7,366 bases of DNA from an uncultured Caulobacteraceae bacterium (GTDB lineage Bacteria; Pseudomonadota; Alphaproteobacteria; Caulobacterales; Caulobacteraceae): NCBI GenBank assembly GCA_937910255.1, contig CALEOQ010000245.1, positions 1-7,366 on the forward strand, in the 5' to 3' direction. Below, one piece after another: positions 6,176 through 7,366 of the stretch (positions are counted from its first letter, which is position 1; each line of letters begins with the position of its first letter). A model generated the notes under the pieces. The model saw only the letters and a program-made list of their open reading frames with translations. It was not told the origin of the DNA and ran no database searches. A program made the translations under genes and the position numbers.

Positions 6176-6279
6176 CGGCGAGTCCTCAATCCAAAACGAT
6201 TTGGGGCGCCGTGAAGCTGGGTCAGGACGCGAAGCCTCCATATATCCCGACTCAACCCTGACCCAAGGAGAGGTTCGCC
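6176..6279. promoter_or_regulatory. divergent promoter region, alpha/beta hydrolase and DUF488 genes
   Basis: A 104-bp head-to-head spacer. Two GANTC sites (6180-6184, 6249-6253) are present. CATATATCC (6239-6247) is a rare A/T-rich patch and may serve as a -10 in either direction: leftward TTGGGT (6266-6261), 16 bp, TATATG (6244-6239) is a plausible but weak pair. AAGGAGAG (6265-6272) is the DUF488 ribosome-binding site. Promoter positions are inferred. Confidence 0.45.
6218..6265. repeat. perfect 9-bp inverted repeat in the divergent promoter
   Basis: TGGGTCAGG (6218-6226) and CCTGACCCA (6257-6265) are exact reverse complements, 39 bp centre to centre. They flank the A/T-rich patch and one GANTC site. 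The right half-site touches the DUF488 ribosome-binding site. This layout suits a looping operator controlling both genes, or an mRNA hairpin hiding the binding site. Function is inferred. Confidence 0.5.
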
Positions 6280-6711
6280 ATGGCCATCGCCACCATCGGC
6301 TATGAGGGCAAGACCCAGGCCCAGATGATCGACGCGTTGAAGGCCGCCGGGGTCGAGCTGGTGGTCGATGTCCGCGCCGTCGCCGCGTCGCGCCGGCCGG
6401 GCTTCTCCAAGACCATACTGGGCTCAAGCCTGGAGGCAGAAGGCATCGGCTATGAGCACCTCCGCTCCCTGGGCACCCCCAAGGCCGGCCGAGACGCCGC
6501 GCGATCGGGCCGCATCGCAGAGATGCGCGCCATCTTCGAGGCCCACCTGGCCGAACCCCAGGCCGTCACCCAGCTGGCCCGCGCCCAGGAGCTGGCCGGG
6601 CGGAAGAAGGTCGCCCTGCTCTGTTTCGAGGCCCGGGCCTGCGACTGTCACCGGGCGATCGTGGCTGAGCGGCTCTGCGAGGCCCTGGATCAGCCGGTGG
6701 AAGACCTCTGA
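6280..6711 (+). CDS. DUF488 family protein
   Basis: A 143-residue protein matching the DUF488 family, a widespread bacterial and archaeal group without an established reaction. Signature segments are ATIGYEGKTQAQMIDAL (4-20), VVDVRAVAASRRPGFSK (28-44), YEHLRSLGTPKAGR (58-71) and the C-terminal LLCFEARACDCHRAIVAERL (113-132). The last of these contains Cys115, Cys121, Cys123, His124 and Arg125; the Cys-Phe-Glu and Cys-His-Arg elements are the family's most conserved features and likely form the active or binding site. Length is normal for the short form. The ATG at 6280 follows AAGGAGAG (6265-6272) at a seven-base spacing, a strong translation signal. It is cytoplasmic, with no signal peptide. 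The crotonase gene follows 70 bp downstream on the same strand, so joint transcription is possible. No function is claimed. Confidence 0.9.
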   Translation: MAIATIGYEGKTQAQMIDALKAAGVELVVDVRAVAASRRPGFSKTILGSSLEAEGIGYEHLRSLGTPKAGRDAARSGRIAEMRAIFEAHLAEPQAVTQLARAQELAGRKKVALLCFEARACDCHRAIVAERLCEALDQPVEDL

Positions 6712-6723
6712 GGGCTTGGCCTT

Positions 6724-6736
6724 CCCTGCGTCAGGG
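6724..6736 (+). other. short hairpin between the DUF488 and crotonase genes
   Basis: CCCTG (6724-6728), loop CGT, CAGGG (6732-6736), extendable by two G-T pairs (6723/6737 and 6722/6738). It lies 12 bases after the DUF488 stop. No T tract follows, so it may be a weak attenuator or 3'-end stabiliser, or chance. Confidence 0.25.
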
Positions 6737-6781
6737 GGCGATGATGGGGCAAAGATCCAAACCGAAGCCGAGGGATACGCC

Positions 6782-7301
6782 ATGACCGCCGCCCATTCGA
6801 ACGACGCCGCCGCCATCCCGGCGCTGGGCCCCTGGACCTGTTTCGATGTGGAGATCGAGGCGGGCGTGGCGCACATCAAGCTCAAGCGGCCCGAGGCCTA
6901 CAACAGCATGATCCGGGACTTCTGGAACGAGCTGCCGGTGATCGTCCGCGACATCAACGACAATTTCCGGGCCCGCTGCATCGTCATCTCGTCCACCGGC
7001 AAGCACTTCTCCGCCGGCATGGACCTGGCGGTGTTCGGCGGCGGCGGGACCTCGAACGCCGATGGCGGGGCGGCGGCCGACCGTTTCATCGCCGCCGAGG
7101 GCCAGCGCCACCATATCCGCTGGCTGCAGGACTGCTTCAGCTGTCTCGATGAGGCCCGCATGCCCGTCCTGGTGGCCATCCAGGGCGGCTGCATCGGCGG
7201 GGCCATGGACATGACCAGCGCCTGCGACATCCGCTACGCCACCGAGGACGCCTTCTTCTGCGTGCAGGAGATCAATATCCGCATGACCGCCCCCTTCGCG
7301 A
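6782..7301 (+). CDS. crotonase, dienoyl-CoA isomerase-like (3'-truncated by contig end)
   Basis: The N-terminal 170 or so residues of a crotonase-superfamily enzyme acting on acyl-CoA in beta-oxidation. The ATG at 6782 follows GAGGGA (6770-6775) at a six-base spacing. Oxyanion-hole elements are KHFSAGMDL and GGCIGGAMDMTSACD. The acid pattern fits delta3,5-delta2,4-dienoyl-CoA isomerase better than enoyl-CoA hydratase. Asp143 in GGAMDM and Glu163 in VQEINI are 20 residues apart, as are Asp176 and Glu196 of mammalian ECH1, and CDIRYATEDAFF resembles that enzyme. The third acid (ECH1 Asp204) should fall at residue 171, exactly where the sequence turns unreliable: it reads CCC (Pro) at 7292-7294 in place of the expected Asp. 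The in-frame TGA at 7307-7309 lies in adapter sequence and is false. About 90-110 C-terminal residues are probably missing. Confidence 0.88.
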
Positions 7302-7366
7302 ATATCTGACGAGCGGTGGTTAGGGGATGGGTGTACACCTGTCTGGGGGCGTGCGACATCAACACC
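7302..7366 (-). other. error-rich Illumina adapter read-through at the right end
   Basis: From 7302 the sequence aligns without gaps to the reverse complement of the TruSeq universal adapter: 27 of the first 39 positions agree, including GAGCG (7311-7315 region) and GTGTA (7331-7335). The remainder is G-rich with scattered similarity. The error level suggests late-cycle base calls. Nothing here should be treated as genome. Confidence 0.85.

Noticed and set aside
5285..6427. 380-codon version of the alpha/beta hydrolase
   Set aside because: The extension overlaps the DUF488 gene on the other strand; the ATG at 6175 has a good ribosome-binding site.
118..7301. CRISPR array, tRNA, rRNA, insertion sequence, toxin-antitoxin or defence cluster
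   Set aside because: I looked on both strands and found no repeat-spacer pattern, no tRNA-like cloverleaf, no transposase and no recognised defence protein.
6368..7309. 313-codon frame joining the DUF488 region to the crotonase
   Set aside because: The upstream part is an off-frame shadow of DUF488; GAGGGA before the ATG at 6782 marks the real start.

Overview
This looks like one short assembled contig and not a slice of a larger clean sequence, because Illumina adapter sequence lies at both ends. Bases 60-117 match the TruSeq/P5 universal adapter at 56 of 58 positions, preceded by a T-rich run and noise. From about 7302 to the end, the sequence aligns to the reverse complement of the same adapter with many errors. 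Genuine genomic DNA therefore runs from about 118 to about 7280-7301. The organism is a high-G+C alphaproteobacterium. The Caulobacteraceae (Caulobacter/Phenylobacterium) are the best guess, from remembered protein resemblance and from scarce GANTC sites that fall disproportionately in noncoding DNA. That assignment is inference.

Layout, left to right. A membrane-anchored SleB-type cell-wall hydrolase (+, 257-1447) converges on a creatininase-family metal-dependent amidohydrolase (-, 1484-2242). Upstream of the latter on the same strand is a two-gene redox unit (-). It consists of a four-helix cytochrome b (3120-3974) and, overlapping it by ATGA, a Tat-exported probable lipoprotein of the sulfite-oxidase/MsrP molybdopterin fold (2341-3123). 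Divergent from this unit is an unlisted 55-residue disordered acidic small protein (4082-4249), followed by a double-hotdog acyl-CoA thioesterase-like protein (4347-5288). Its stop codon overlaps that of a convergent alpha/beta hydrolase (-, 5285-6175). A 104-bp divergent intergenic region carrying a perfect 9-bp inverted repeat separates the hydrolase from a DUF488 protein (+, 6280-6711). The last gene is a crotonase of the dienoyl-CoA isomerase type (+, 6782 to about 7301), cut off by the contig end.

How the genes work together. The only tightly coupled pair is the cytochrome b and the molybdoprotein: a membrane quinol-to-periplasm electron-transfer module whose substrate cannot be read from sequence. 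The thioesterase and crotonase suggest acyl-CoA/fatty-acid turnover, and the alpha/beta hydrolase may belong with them, but no operon ties them together. I see no CRISPR array, tRNA, rRNA, insertion sequence, phage gene or defence system. Most of the window is ordinary chromosomal housekeeping. The clearest anomalies are the adapter-contaminated ends, which create a false stop in the last gene and corrupt a probable catalytic residue.
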